Positions 1 to 5,783 of a stretch of 7,096 nucleotides of DNA are shown here, piece after piece. The notes beneath the pieces are model-generated. The model made no database searches and had not been told where the DNA came from. It worked only from the letters and a program-made list of their open reading frames with translations. The position numbers and the translations under genes are program-made. This stretch comes from an uncultured Collinsella sp. GTDB taxonomy: Bacteria; Actinomycetota; Coriobacteriia; Coriobacteriales; Coriobacteriaceae. The stretch is taken from assembly GCA_902475445.1 (NCBI GenBank), contig CABRZN010000099.1, forward strand, positions 1-7,096, in the 5' to 3' direction. Position 1 is the stretch's first letter. Each line of letters opens with the position of its first letter.

Positions 1-744
1 GTCCTGTGCATCGACTCCTCCGAGGGCTTCAGCGAGTGGCAGAAGCGCACCATCGAGTGGATCCGCGCCAACTATGGCGAGGACGTCAAGGTCGGTGCCG
101 GTAACGTCGTCGACGCCGAGGGCTTCCGTTTCTTGGCCGACTGCGGTGCCGACTTCATCAAGGTCGGTATCGGCGGCGGTTCCATCTGCATTACCCGCGA
201 GACCAAGGGCATCGGCCGTGGCCAGGCTACCGCGCTGATCGACGTCTGCCGCGCTCGTGACGAGTACTACGAGGAGACCGGCGTCTACGTGCCCGTGTGC
301 TCCGACGGTGGCATCGTCTACGACTACCACATGACGCTCGCTCTTGCCATGGGTGCCGACTTTATGATGCTGGGCCGCTACTTCGCGCGCTTTGACGAGA
401 GCCCGACCGAGCGCGTCAACGTCAACGGCCAGTACATGAAGGAGTACTGGGGCGAGGGTTCCGCGCGTGCCCGCAACTGGCAGCGCTACGACCTTGGCGG
501 CGCCGCGAAGCTCAGCTTCGTCGAGGGCGTCGATTCCTACGTCCCGTACGCCGGCTCCCTCAAGGACGGCGTGGGCGGCACGCTTTACAAGGTCAAGTCC
601 ACGATGTGCAACTGCGGTGCCCTCTCGATTCCCGAGCTCCAGGAAAAGGCACGCCTGACCCTGGTCAGCTCCACCTCCATCGTCGAAGGCGGCGCCCACG
701 ACGTTGTGGTTAAGGACTCCCAGCAGTCCGTATCTTATCGATAA
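1..744 (+). CDS. guaB: IMP dehydrogenase, C-terminal half (5' end outside window), T. foetus-type
   Basis: Oxidises IMP to XMP with NAD+, the committed step of cytoplasmic guanine nucleotide synthesis. The frame is open from base 1, so the gene starts upstream; 247 codons remain before the TAA at 742-744. The fragment covers the second half of the TIM barrel. Visible are the active-site loop GGGSICITRE with catalytic Cys (codon 187-189), the ribose-binding SDGGI, the block GADFMMLGRYFAR, and the mobile flap WGEGSARARNWQRYD with the catalytic Arg-Tyr pair (codons 484-489). From memory, the protein aligns almost without gaps to Tritrichomonas foetus IMPDH (503 aa). The first codon would be residue 257, and Cys319, Arg382, Arg418-Tyr419 and the C-terminus all fall in register. 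The CBS (Bateman) region would lie upstream and cannot be judged. A terminator-like hairpin at 904-938 probably ends its transcript. The function is very likely correct. Confidence 0.96.
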   Translation, partial: VLCIDSSEGFSEWQKRTIEWIRANYGEDVKVGAGNVVDAEGFRFLADCGADFIKVGIGGGSICITRETKGIGRGQATALIDVCRARDEYYEETGVYVPVCSDGGIVYDYHMTLALAMGADFMMLGRYFARFDESPTERVNVNGQYMKEYWGEGSARARNWQRYDLGGAAKLSFVEGVDSYVPYAGSLKDGVGGTLYKVKSTMCNCGALSIPELQEKARLTLVSSTSIVEGGAHDVVVKDSQQSVSYR

Positions 745-750
745 GCGGCT

Positions 751-841
751 TTCCCAAGCACCGCACCTTGCCGTTCAAACCGTCGCTCGCGTACCAAAGT
801 ACGCCTCGCTCCTCTTTCACGGCAATCTGCGGCACTTGGAA
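751..841. repeat. Long imperfect palindrome downstream of guaB
   Basis: An approximately 90-bp imperfect inverted repeat begins 6 bases after the guaB stop. Nested paired blocks are CCGCA 761-765 with TGCGG 828-832, TTGCCGT 768-774 with ACGGCAA 819-825, and a perfect core GCGTAC 789-794, loop CAAA, GTACGC 799-804. The outer ends TTCC(C)AAG and CTTGGAA also match. By hand about 25 of 40 arm positions pair. No T-tract follows, so it is a poor terminator. It could be a REP-like interspersed palindrome, an RNA 3'-end stabiliser, or a decayed small element. The sequence alone does not decide. Confidence 0.6.
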
Positions 842-865
842 AACCCGTTCGTTCTAGAATGGGTT
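842..865. other. 9-bp hairpin between guaB and its terminator
   Basis: Bases 842-850 (AACCCGTTC) pair with 857-865 (GAATGGGTT) across a 6-nt loop, with one G-U pair. It directly abuts the preceding palindrome and has no following T-run on either strand. Its role is unknown; it may be part of the same guaB 3'-end structure. Confidence 0.5.
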
Positions 866-903
866 GCACATAAAGGTTGAGTATCAACCACGTTATTTAG
901 ATA

Positions 904-938
904 AAGCGAGATGCCTGCAAGTCGCAGACATCTCGCTT
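904..938 (+). terminator. Probable intrinsic terminator of guaB
   Basis: A 15-position stem (904-918 with 924-938) has a single C-A mismatch and a 5-nt loop AAGTC. The arms start AAGCGAGATG and end CATCTCGCTT. A T-rich stretch (TTGTTGTATTT) follows on the + strand. It lies 160 bases after the guaB stop, so the transcript would carry a long structured 3' end. The imperfect T-tract makes efficiency uncertain. Confidence 0.7.
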
Positions 939-972
939 GTTGTATTTGCTATCATCATCCAAGTTAACCTTA

Positions 973-1091
973 GGGTCGGGCGGCTTAGCTTTGTTCGCTA
1001 CAAGTTCCGCACGCAAAGAAGAGCACTTAATGTGCTCTTCGTCTTGCGCAGGACTGTCCGCAGTAGCGAATAAAGCTAAGCCGACCGACCC
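973..1091. repeat. 119-nt near-perfect inverted repeat in the leuS leader
   Basis: The left arm 973-1001 (GGGTCGGGCGGCTTAGC onward) pairs with right arm 1063-1091. Of 29 positions 27 are Watson-Crick, one is G-U and one is mismatched. Inside, CGCAA 1012-1016 pairs with TTGCG 1044-1048, and GAAGAGCAC 1018-1026 pairs with GTGCTCTTC 1032-1040 around a TTAAT loop. Nearly the whole segment can therefore fold into one long hairpin. It ends 11 bases before the leuS Shine-Dalgarno, which stays outside the stem. No T-tract follows on either strand. It might be a MITE-like insertion, a regulatory leader or an RNase III substrate. I see no clear target-site duplication. Confidence 0.8.
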
Positions 1092-1102
1092 CATTAAAGA
1101 TT

Positions 1103-1109
1103 AAAGGAG
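1103..1109 (+). promoter_or_regulatory. Ribosome binding site of leuS
   Basis: AAAGGAG lies 5 nt before the ATG at 1115 and supports that start. It sits in an A/T-rich unpaired stretch right after the long hairpin. I found no convincing sigma70 promoter between the upstream terminator and this site. Confidence 0.85.
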
Positions 1110-1114
1110 CTGAT

Positions 1115-3691
1115 ATGTGCGATTGCACAGATCATAAGGACGAGATCCCTGCCTACGACGCGCAGGCCATCGAGTCCCGTTGGATGAAGGCCTGGGAGGA
1201 TTCTAACCTCTTTGCCGTCGACACCGACGACAGCAAGCCCAAGAAGTACGTGCTCGAGATGTTCCCGTATCCGTCGGGCGACCTGCACATGGGCCACGCG
1301 CGCAACTATACCATCGGCGATGCCATGGCCCGTCAGGCCCGCATGCGCGGCTACGACGTGCTGCACCCCATCGGCTTCGATGCCTTTGGCCTGCCCGCCG
1401 AGAACGCCGCCATCAAGCACAACACGCAGGCTGCCGCCTGGACGTATAAAAACATGGATCAGGCGCTATCCACGATGAAGCGCATGGGCTTCTCCTACGA
1501 TTTGGATCGCATGGTTAAGACCTGCAGCCCCGACTATTACCGCTGGGGCCAGTGGATCTTCGAGAAGATGTGGGAAAAGGGCCTGGTCTACCGCAAGAAG
1601 AACCCGGTCAACTGGTGCCCCACCTGTAAGACCGTTCTGGCCAACGAACAGGTTACCGAGGGTAAGTGCTGGCGCTGCGGCACCGAGCCCGAGAAGCGCG
1701 ACCTGGAGCAGTGGTACTTCAAGATTACCGAGTACTCCCAGGAGCTGCTCGACGATCTGGAGAAGCTCCCCGGCTGGCCTGAGCGCGTCAAGCAGATGCA
1801 GGCCAACTGGATCGGCCGCTCCGAGGGCGCCGAGGTCGACTTTACCCTGTGCGACAAGGATGGCGAGCCCATCGAGGGCGACGAGGGTAAGATCACCGTC
1901 TTCACCACGCGAGCCGACACACTCTTCGGTGTCTCCTTCTTTGTCCTGGCTCCCGAGTACGCGCGCCTGCACGAGCTCGTCGAGGGCACGGAGTACGAGG
2001 AGGCCGTCACCAAGATCGTCGAGAACTCCAAGCACATCTCTGCCGTCGAGCGTGCCCAGGGCACCCTCGAGAAGCATGGTGCCTTTACCGGCCGCTACGT
2101 GGTGAATCCCGTCAACGGCGAGAAGGTCCCCGTGTGGGTTGCCGACTATGTCGTTGCCGACTACGGCACCGGCGCCGTCATGGCCGTCCCCTGCGGCGAC
2201 CAGCGCGACTTTGAGTTCGCTCGCAAGTACGACCTGCCTATTGTGCCGATTATCCTGGACGATGAGGACCGCGCTGCCGTCGAGGCCAGCGGCGAGACCA
2301 TCGATACCTTCCATGCCGAGACCGTCGACTGGGATTGCGCCCACGCTGCCGAGGGCACGCTCGTCCAGTCCGGCAAGTACACCGGCATGCGCGGCGGCAA
2401 GCACTCCGAGGGCGAGGCTGCGATCGTGGCCGATCTTGAGGCCATGGGCTGCGGCCGTCGCAAGGTCGAGTTCCGTCTGCGCGACTGGCTCATCAGCCGC
2501 CAGCGCTACTGGGGCAACCCCATCCCGGCCATCCACTGCGAGCACTGCGGCATCGTGCCCGTGCCCGAGGACCAGCTGCCGGTGACGCTGCCCGAGAACC
2601 TGGACCTGGGTGCCGGCGAGACCCTCGCCGAGTGCAAGGAGTTCTACGAGACCACCTGCCCGGTCTGCGGTCGCCCGGCCAAGCGTGAGACCGATACCAT
2701 GGACACCTTCACCTGCTCCAGCTGGTATTACCTGCGCTATACCGATCCGCACAACACCGAGCTGCCCTTCTCCCGCGAGGCCGCCGATCGTTGGATGCCC
2801 GTCGATAACTACATCGGTGGCATCGAGCACGCCATTCTGCACCTGCTCTACAGCCGTTTCTTTACCAAGGCGCTGCGCGACCTGGGCCTGCTGAGCGTTG
2901 ACGAGCCCTTCACCAACCTGCTGTGCCAGGGCATGGTCAAGGACGAGAACGGCGACACCATGTCCAAGTCCAAGGGCAACGTCGTGCCCCCGAGCTCGGT
3001 CATCGAGCCCTACGGCGCCGACACCATGCGTCTGGCGATCCTGTTTATCGCCCCGCCCGAGAAGGACTTCGACTGGGATCCCAAGGCCGTCGAGGGCGCT
3101 AACCGCTTTATTAAGCGCGCCTGGCGTATCGTGTGGCAGCTCGTCCAGTCCGGCGACGCCAACGTGGCCTTTGACAAGTCCGCGCTCGACGAGGTCGCGA
3201 TGAAGCTCTATCGCGAGCGCCATCGCACCATTGCCAAGTGCACCGAGGACTTTGACCGCGGCCAGTTCAACACCGCGATCTCGGCCGTCATGGAGCTCGT
3301 CAACGCGGCGAGCGCCTACCTCAACGCCACCGAGGGTGCTGACCGCGATAAGGCTCTGTGCTACGGCGTGGCCAAGGACATCGTGAGCGTCCTTGCCCCC
3401 ATCTGCCCGTTCTGGGCCGACGAGCTGTGGCACGAGGCACTCGGCTGCGAGGGCAACGCCTACACCGCCTCCTGGCCCGAGTTCGACCTGGCCGAGTCCA
3501 TCGAGGACACGGTGCAGATCGTCGTACAGGTGCTCGGCAAGGTTCGCGGCCGCATCGACGTCGCCCGCGACGCCTCCAACGAGGAGATGCAGGCTGCCGC
3601 TGAGGAAGCCGTTGCCAAGTGGCTTGAGGGCAAGACGGTCGTCAAGGCCATCTGCGTGCCTGGCAAGCTGGTTAACCTGGTGGTCAAGTAA
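1115..3691 (+). CDS. leuS: Leucyl-tRNA synthetase (LeuRS)
   Basis: Charges tRNA-Leu with leucine using ATP, in the cytoplasm. The 858 aa are complete and within the usual bacterial length. The class I HIGH signature appears as HMGH (58-61). A zinc-ribbon-like pair CPTC (168-171) and CWRC (185-188) follows. The CP1 editing domain has the threonine-rich FTTRADTLFG (263-272) and GTGAVMAVPCGDQRDFEF, where the universal editing Asp (D362) is kept but the usual His before it is Gly361. A second Cys4 cluster is HCEHC (474-478) with CPVC (515-518). The KMSKS loop reads TMSKS (615-619). The leucine-specific insertion that precedes KMSKS in E. coli is essentially absent. The C-terminal tRNA-binding domain ends with PGKLVNLVVK, so the protein is not truncated. 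The ATG at 1115 is chosen for its AAAGGAG. The gene appears monocistronic, followed by a terminator at 3717-3756. Confidence 0.98.
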   Translation: MCDCTDHKDEIPAYDAQAIESRWMKAWEDSNLFAVDTDDSKPKKYVLEMFPYPSGDLHMGHARNYTIGDAMARQARMRGYDVLHPIGFDAFGLPAENAAIKHNTQAAAWTYKNMDQALSTMKRMGFSYDLDRMVKTCSPDYYRWGQWIFEKMWEKGLVYRKKNPVNWCPTCKTVLANEQVTEGKCWRCGTEPEKRDLEQWYFKITEYSQELLDDLEKLPGWPERVKQMQANWIGRSEGAEVDFTLCDKDGEPIEGDEGKITVFTTRADTLFGVSFFVLAPEYARLHELVEGTEYEEAVTKIVENSKHISAVERAQGTLEKHGAFTGRYVVNPVNGEKVPVWVADYVVADYGTGAVMAVPCGDQRDFEFARKYDLPIVPIILDDEDRAAVEASGETIDTFHAETVDWDCAHAAEGTLVQSGKYTGMRGGKHSEGEAAIVADLEAMGCGRRKVEFRLRDWLISRQRYWGNPIPAIHCEHCGIVPVPEDQLPVTLPENLDLGAGETLAECKEFYETTCPVCGRPAKRETDTMDTFTCSSWYYLRYTDPHNTELPFSREAADRWMPVDNYIGGIEHAILHLLYSRFFTKALRDLGLLSVDEPFTNLLCQGMVKDENGDTMSKSKGNVVPPSSVIEPYGADTMRLAILFIAPPEKDFDWDPKAVEGANRFIKRAWRIVWQLVQSGDANVAFDKSALDEVAMKLYRERHRTIAKCTEDFDRGQFNTAISAVMELVNAASAYLNATEGADRDKALCYGVAKDIVSVLAPICPFWADELWHEALGCEGNAYTASWPEFDLAESIEDTVQIVVQVLGKVRGRIDVARDASNEEMQAAAEEAVAKWLEGKTVVKAICVPGKLVNLVVK

Positions 3692-3716
3692 GCGCTGCGC
3701 GCATTGCTGACATGAG

Positions 3717-3756
3717 AAGGCGAGGGGCGTTTCCGCGGGGAGTCGCCCCTCGCTTT
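3717..3756 (+). terminator. Intrinsic terminator of leuS
   Basis: A perfect 10-bp GC-rich stem joins GCGAGGGGCG (3720-3729) and CGCCCCTCGC (3744-3753). It can be extended by three pairs, one of them G-U, into the flanking A and T bases. The loop is 14 nt. A short T-rich run (TTTGGTT) follows. It starts 25 bases after the leuS stop and separates leuS from the rimP operon. Confidence 0.78.
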
Positions 3757-3841
3757 GGTTATGGATACTTGCAACAGTACCCAATTATCCATTTCTTGTG
3801 GAGAACCTGTGCTCACGCTGACCTGCGGGTTTGTGTTGTGG

Positions 3842-3870
3842 TTGCACGTTTGTGCAGGTATTGGTATAGT
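3842..3870 (+). promoter_or_regulatory. Sigma70-type promoter of the rimP-nusA-infB operon
   Basis: A -35 box TTGCAC (3842-3847), a 17-bp spacer and a -10 box TATAGT (3865-3870) preceded by TGG (3862-3864), an extended -10. Transcription should start near 3877-3879. It is the best promoter match in the window and sits between the leuS terminator and rimP. A dyad, TGCAC-GTTT-GTGCA (3843-3856), overlaps the -35 box and spacer. Confidence 0.82.
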
Positions 3871-3895
3871 TTGCTTGCAAATGAAGTTGTAATTG

Positions 3896-3928
3896 AAAGA
3901 AGTGGGGTTTCGGCCCCGCTTCTTTTTT
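3896..3928 (+). terminator. Leader terminator (candidate attenuator) upstream of rimP
   Basis: A canonical intrinsic terminator. Bases 3896-3907 pair with 3914-3925, including one U-G pair, across the loop TTTCGG, with a GGGG/CCCC core. Six T residues (3923-3928) follow. It lies about 20 nt after the predicted start site and about 20 nt before the rimP ATG, so the operon's own promoter must read through it. I recall that the B. subtilis rimP-nusA operon is reported to be controlled by NusA-dependent termination in its leader, and the same arrangement fits here. The hairpin is seen directly; the regulation is inferred. Confidence 0.85.
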
Positions 3929-3936
3929 GTATGGAT

Positions 3937-3942
3937 GGAGGT
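3937..3942 (+). promoter_or_regulatory. Ribosome binding site of rimP
   Basis: GGAGGT lies 6 nt before the ATG at 3949. It fixes that start over the in-frame ATG at 3931, which has only the terminator T-run before it, and over the longer open frame back to 3712, which crosses the promoter and terminator. Confidence 0.88.
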
Positions 3943-3948
3943 GCCGCA

Positions 3949-4443
3949 ATGGTCAAGACCAAGACCGAGCAGGTGATCATCGACGCGCTCGAGGCCGTTG
4001 CTCCCCAGCACGATGTCGACATCGTCGACGTTGAGCTCGTGGGTGCCACCAAGGCCCCCTGCGTGCGCGTGCGTATCGAGGGTGCCGAGGGTCAGAGCCT
4101 GTCGCTCAATGACGTCACGGCCAACACTAAATGGGTCGGCGATGTGATTGAGGAGCTCGACCCCATCTCTTCGAGCTATACGCTCGAGGTGTCGAGCCCG
4201 GGTATGGCGCGCCCGCTACGCCGCCCCAGTGACTTTGCCCGCTTTGTGGGCGAGAACTGCGAGCTCACCTCCACCGCCACCGAGGGCCGTCGCAAGTACG
4301 CCGGCAAGATTGCCGCCGCCACCGAGGCGAACGTGACCCTCGAGCTCGAGGACGGCGAGTCCGTTACCCTCGATTTCTCTGATGTTAAAAAGTGCAAGTT
4401 GAAGCCCACCTATGACTTCAAGCCCGCGAAGGAAGGAAAGTAA
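3949..4443 (+). CDS. rimP: Ribosome maturation factor RimP
   Basis: Helps assemble the 30S ribosomal subunit by binding pre-30S particles in the cytoplasm. The product is 164 aa, typical of the family. The N-terminal alpha/beta domain covers roughly residues 1-85, and the SH3-like C-terminal domain the rest. The family signature EVSSPGMARPLRRPSDFARF, at the domain junction (about residues 79-98), is clear and matches the usual SSPG-x2-RPL pattern. The protein ends in a Lys-rich tail. It is the first gene of the rimP-nusA-infB operon. Its stop at 4441-4443 is separated by a single base from the nusA ATG, so translation of the two is probably coupled. Transcription should depend on the promoter at 3842-3870 and on read-through of the leader terminator at 3896-3928. 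Confidence 0.96.
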   Translation: MVKTKTEQVIIDALEAVAPQHDVDIVDVELVGATKAPCVRVRIEGAEGQSLSLNDVTANTKWVGDVIEELDPISSSYTLEVSSPGMARPLRRPSDFARFVGENCELTSTATEGRRKYAGKIAAATEANVTLELEDGESVTLDFSDVKKCKLKPTYDFKPAKEGK

Positions 4444-4444
4444 G

Positions 4445-5692
4445 ATGGCAGCATCCGACATGATGTCCGCCCTGATGGAGCTTTGCCAGGAGAAGCACAT
4501 CGACCAGCTCTACCTGATCGACCGCCTGGAGCAGTCGCTCGCCAAGAGCTATGCCGAGATCCTGCATCTTGAGTGGGGCGCCAAGGTGACCATCGACCGC
4601 ACCACCGGCAAGATCTACGTCTACCGTCTGGAGCCGATCGACGATTCAATGGACGAGGAGGGCAACTTCACCGAGTTCGAGGAGATCGACGTCACTCCCA
4701 AGAACACGAGCCGCATCGCCGCCCAGCACGCCAAGGCCGAGATCAACGCCATCGTGCGCAACTCCGCCCGCGAGCAGATCTACGAGGAGTTCTCCGGCCG
4801 CATCGGTGACCTCATCAGCGGTACCGTGCTGCAGTCCACACCCGACTTCACGATCGTCAAGATTCGCGAGGGCGTCGAGGCCGAGCTTCCGCACTTCGAC
4901 CAGCGCCGTTACGAGAACGAGCGCAACGAGCGCCCGATGGGCGAGCGCTACCTGCACAACCAGCACATCAAGGCCGTGATCATCGACGTTCGCGACCCCA
5001 ACTCCAACCTGCAGCCGGTTCGTGGCGAGCACAGCCGTCCGCCGATTGTCATCTCCCGTACCCACCCCGAGCTCATGCGTCGTCTGTTTGAGCAGGAGGT
5101 GCCCGAGATCTATGAGGGCACCGTCCAGATCAAGTCGATTGCCCGCGAGCCTGGCCAGCGCTCCAAGGTCGCCGTCCACTCGCTCGACGATCGCCTGGAT
5201 CCCGTGGGCGCCTGCGTCGGCCCTAAGGGCAGCCGTGTTCGCGCCGTCGTGGGCGAGCTCCGTGGCGAGCGCGTCGACGTCATCCTGTGGGATGCCGATC
5301 CGGCCGTCTACGTTGCCAACGCCCTGTCGCCCGCCAAGGTCACCCGCGTTCTCATCGACGAGGAGAAGGCCTATGCCGGCGTCATCGTGCCCGACGACCA
5401 GCTGTCTCTCGCCATCGGCAAGGAGGGCCAGAACGCCCGCCTCGCCGCGCGCCTGACCGGCTGGCACATCGACATTAAGTCCGAGACCCTTGCCGCCGAC
5501 ATCCTCAAGAACGTTCCCGTTCACGAGGAGCCCGCCGCCGACCTGATCGGTGACGAGGAGGACGAGGACGTCCGCCGCTGCGAGTTCGTGTCCGAGGACG
5601 GCATCCAGTGCCGCAACCAGGCCCGTCCCGGCTCCCGTTTCTGCGGTGTCCACGACACCGACGCCTTCGATGATGCGGAGGACCTGATCTAG
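4445..5692 (+). CDS. nusA: Transcription termination/antitermination factor NusA with a Cys3His tail
   Basis: Binds RNA polymerase and nascent RNA, promoting pausing, intrinsic termination and antitermination. The product is 415 aa. An N-terminal RNA polymerase-binding domain (about 1-120) is followed by an S1 domain (about 121-198), KH1 with GPKG (259-262) and KH2 with GKEG (325-328). The E. coli-style acidic repeat domains are absent. Instead, after a linker and an acidic run (GDEEDEDV, 369-376), the protein carries C379-x9-C389-x10-C400-x2-H403, spaced like a small zinc finger, and ends in a second acidic stretch. The ATG at 4445 is chosen because AAGGAAAG lies just upstream and only one base separates it from the rimP stop. 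The in-frame ATG at 4412 lies inside rimP with no ribosome binding site. The core assignment is firm; zinc binding by the tail is inferred from residue spacing. Confidence 0.97.
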   Translation: MAASDMMSALMELCQEKHIDQLYLIDRLEQSLAKSYAEILHLEWGAKVTIDRTTGKIYVYRLEPIDDSMDEEGNFTEFEEIDVTPKNTSRIAAQHAKAEINAIVRNSAREQIYEEFSGRIGDLISGTVLQSTPDFTIVKIREGVEAELPHFDQRRYENERNERPMGERYLHNQHIKAVIIDVRDPNSNLQPVRGEHSRPPIVISRTHPELMRRLFEQEVPEIYEGTVQIKSIAREPGQRSKVAVHSLDDRLDPVGACVGPKGSRVRAVVGELRGERVDVILWDADPAVYVANALSPAKVTRVLIDEEKAYAGVIVPDDQLSLAIGKEGQNARLAARLTGWHIDIKSETLAADILKNVPVHEEPAADLIGDEEDEDVRRCEFVSEDGIQCRNQARPGSRFCGVHDTDAFDDAEDLI

Positions 5693-5743
5693 CGCGCGGT
5701 CGCGCCGGGCAGGTCCCAGCGCATACCCCACGCTCGTTCAGTC

Positions 5744-5765
5744 TCTAGGCACCCAAGGTGCCAGA
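5744..5765 (+). other. Hairpin in the nusA-infB spacer
   Basis: GGCACC (5748-5753) pairs perfectly with GGTGCC (5757-5762) across a CAA loop. It can extend by TCT/AGA past a bulged A. It lies 6 bases before the infB Shine-Dalgarno AGGTGA (5772-5777). With no T-tract it is not a terminator. It may tune translation or mark an RNA processing site. Confidence 0.5.
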
Positions 5766-5771
5766 AAGGGT

Positions 5772-5777
5772 AGGTGA
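5772..5777 (+). promoter_or_regulatory. Ribosome binding site of infB
   Basis: AGGTGA lies 6 nt before the ATG at 5784 and matches part of the anti-Shine-Dalgarno complement. An AAAGGG sits slightly further upstream (5765-5770). Confidence 0.7.
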
Positions 5778-5783
5778 AGTCAT

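Noticed and set aside
864..1073. 69-codon frame in the guaB-leuS interval (and an opposite-strand frame at 897-1094)
   Set aside because: Both run through the terminator stem and the long inverted repeat, lack a good ribosome binding site and show no family resemblance.
937..1104. Possible leucine-rich leader peptide starting TTG TTG TAT TTG CTA before leuS
   Set aside because: Several rare Leu codons occur in this frame, which would suit ribosome-mediated attenuation. There is no ATG, no Shine-Dalgarno and no terminator at the right place, and low GC alone would produce TTA/TTG codons.
845..1110. T-box riboswitch upstream of leuS
   Set aside because: Expected from the gene type, but the conserved GGTGG-ACCGCG antiterminator core is not present and the long hairpin has no terminator T-tract.
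1466..3784. 772-codon open frame on the minus strand opposite leuS
   Set aside because: It is antisense to an unmistakable leuS. The product is Leu/Gly/Val/Ala/Asp-rich without recognisable motifs, as expected from the complement of GC-biased codons.
3761..3792. 7-bp inverted repeat ATGGATA/TATCCAT
   Set aside because: The 18-nt loop and weak AT-rich arms fit chance; no T-tract or link to the promoter.
3757..3900. An initiator tRNA gene before rimP, as in E. coli (metY)
   Set aside because: No acceptor stem, TTCGA-type T-loop or cloverleaf could be found.
3712..3948. Extended rimP start giving a 243-residue protein
   Set aside because: The extension crosses the leuS terminator, the promoter and the leader terminator. 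The family length and the GGAGGT site support 3949.
4646..5731. 361-codon open frame on the minus strand opposite nusA
   Set aside because: Antisense shadow of nusA; no domain signature.
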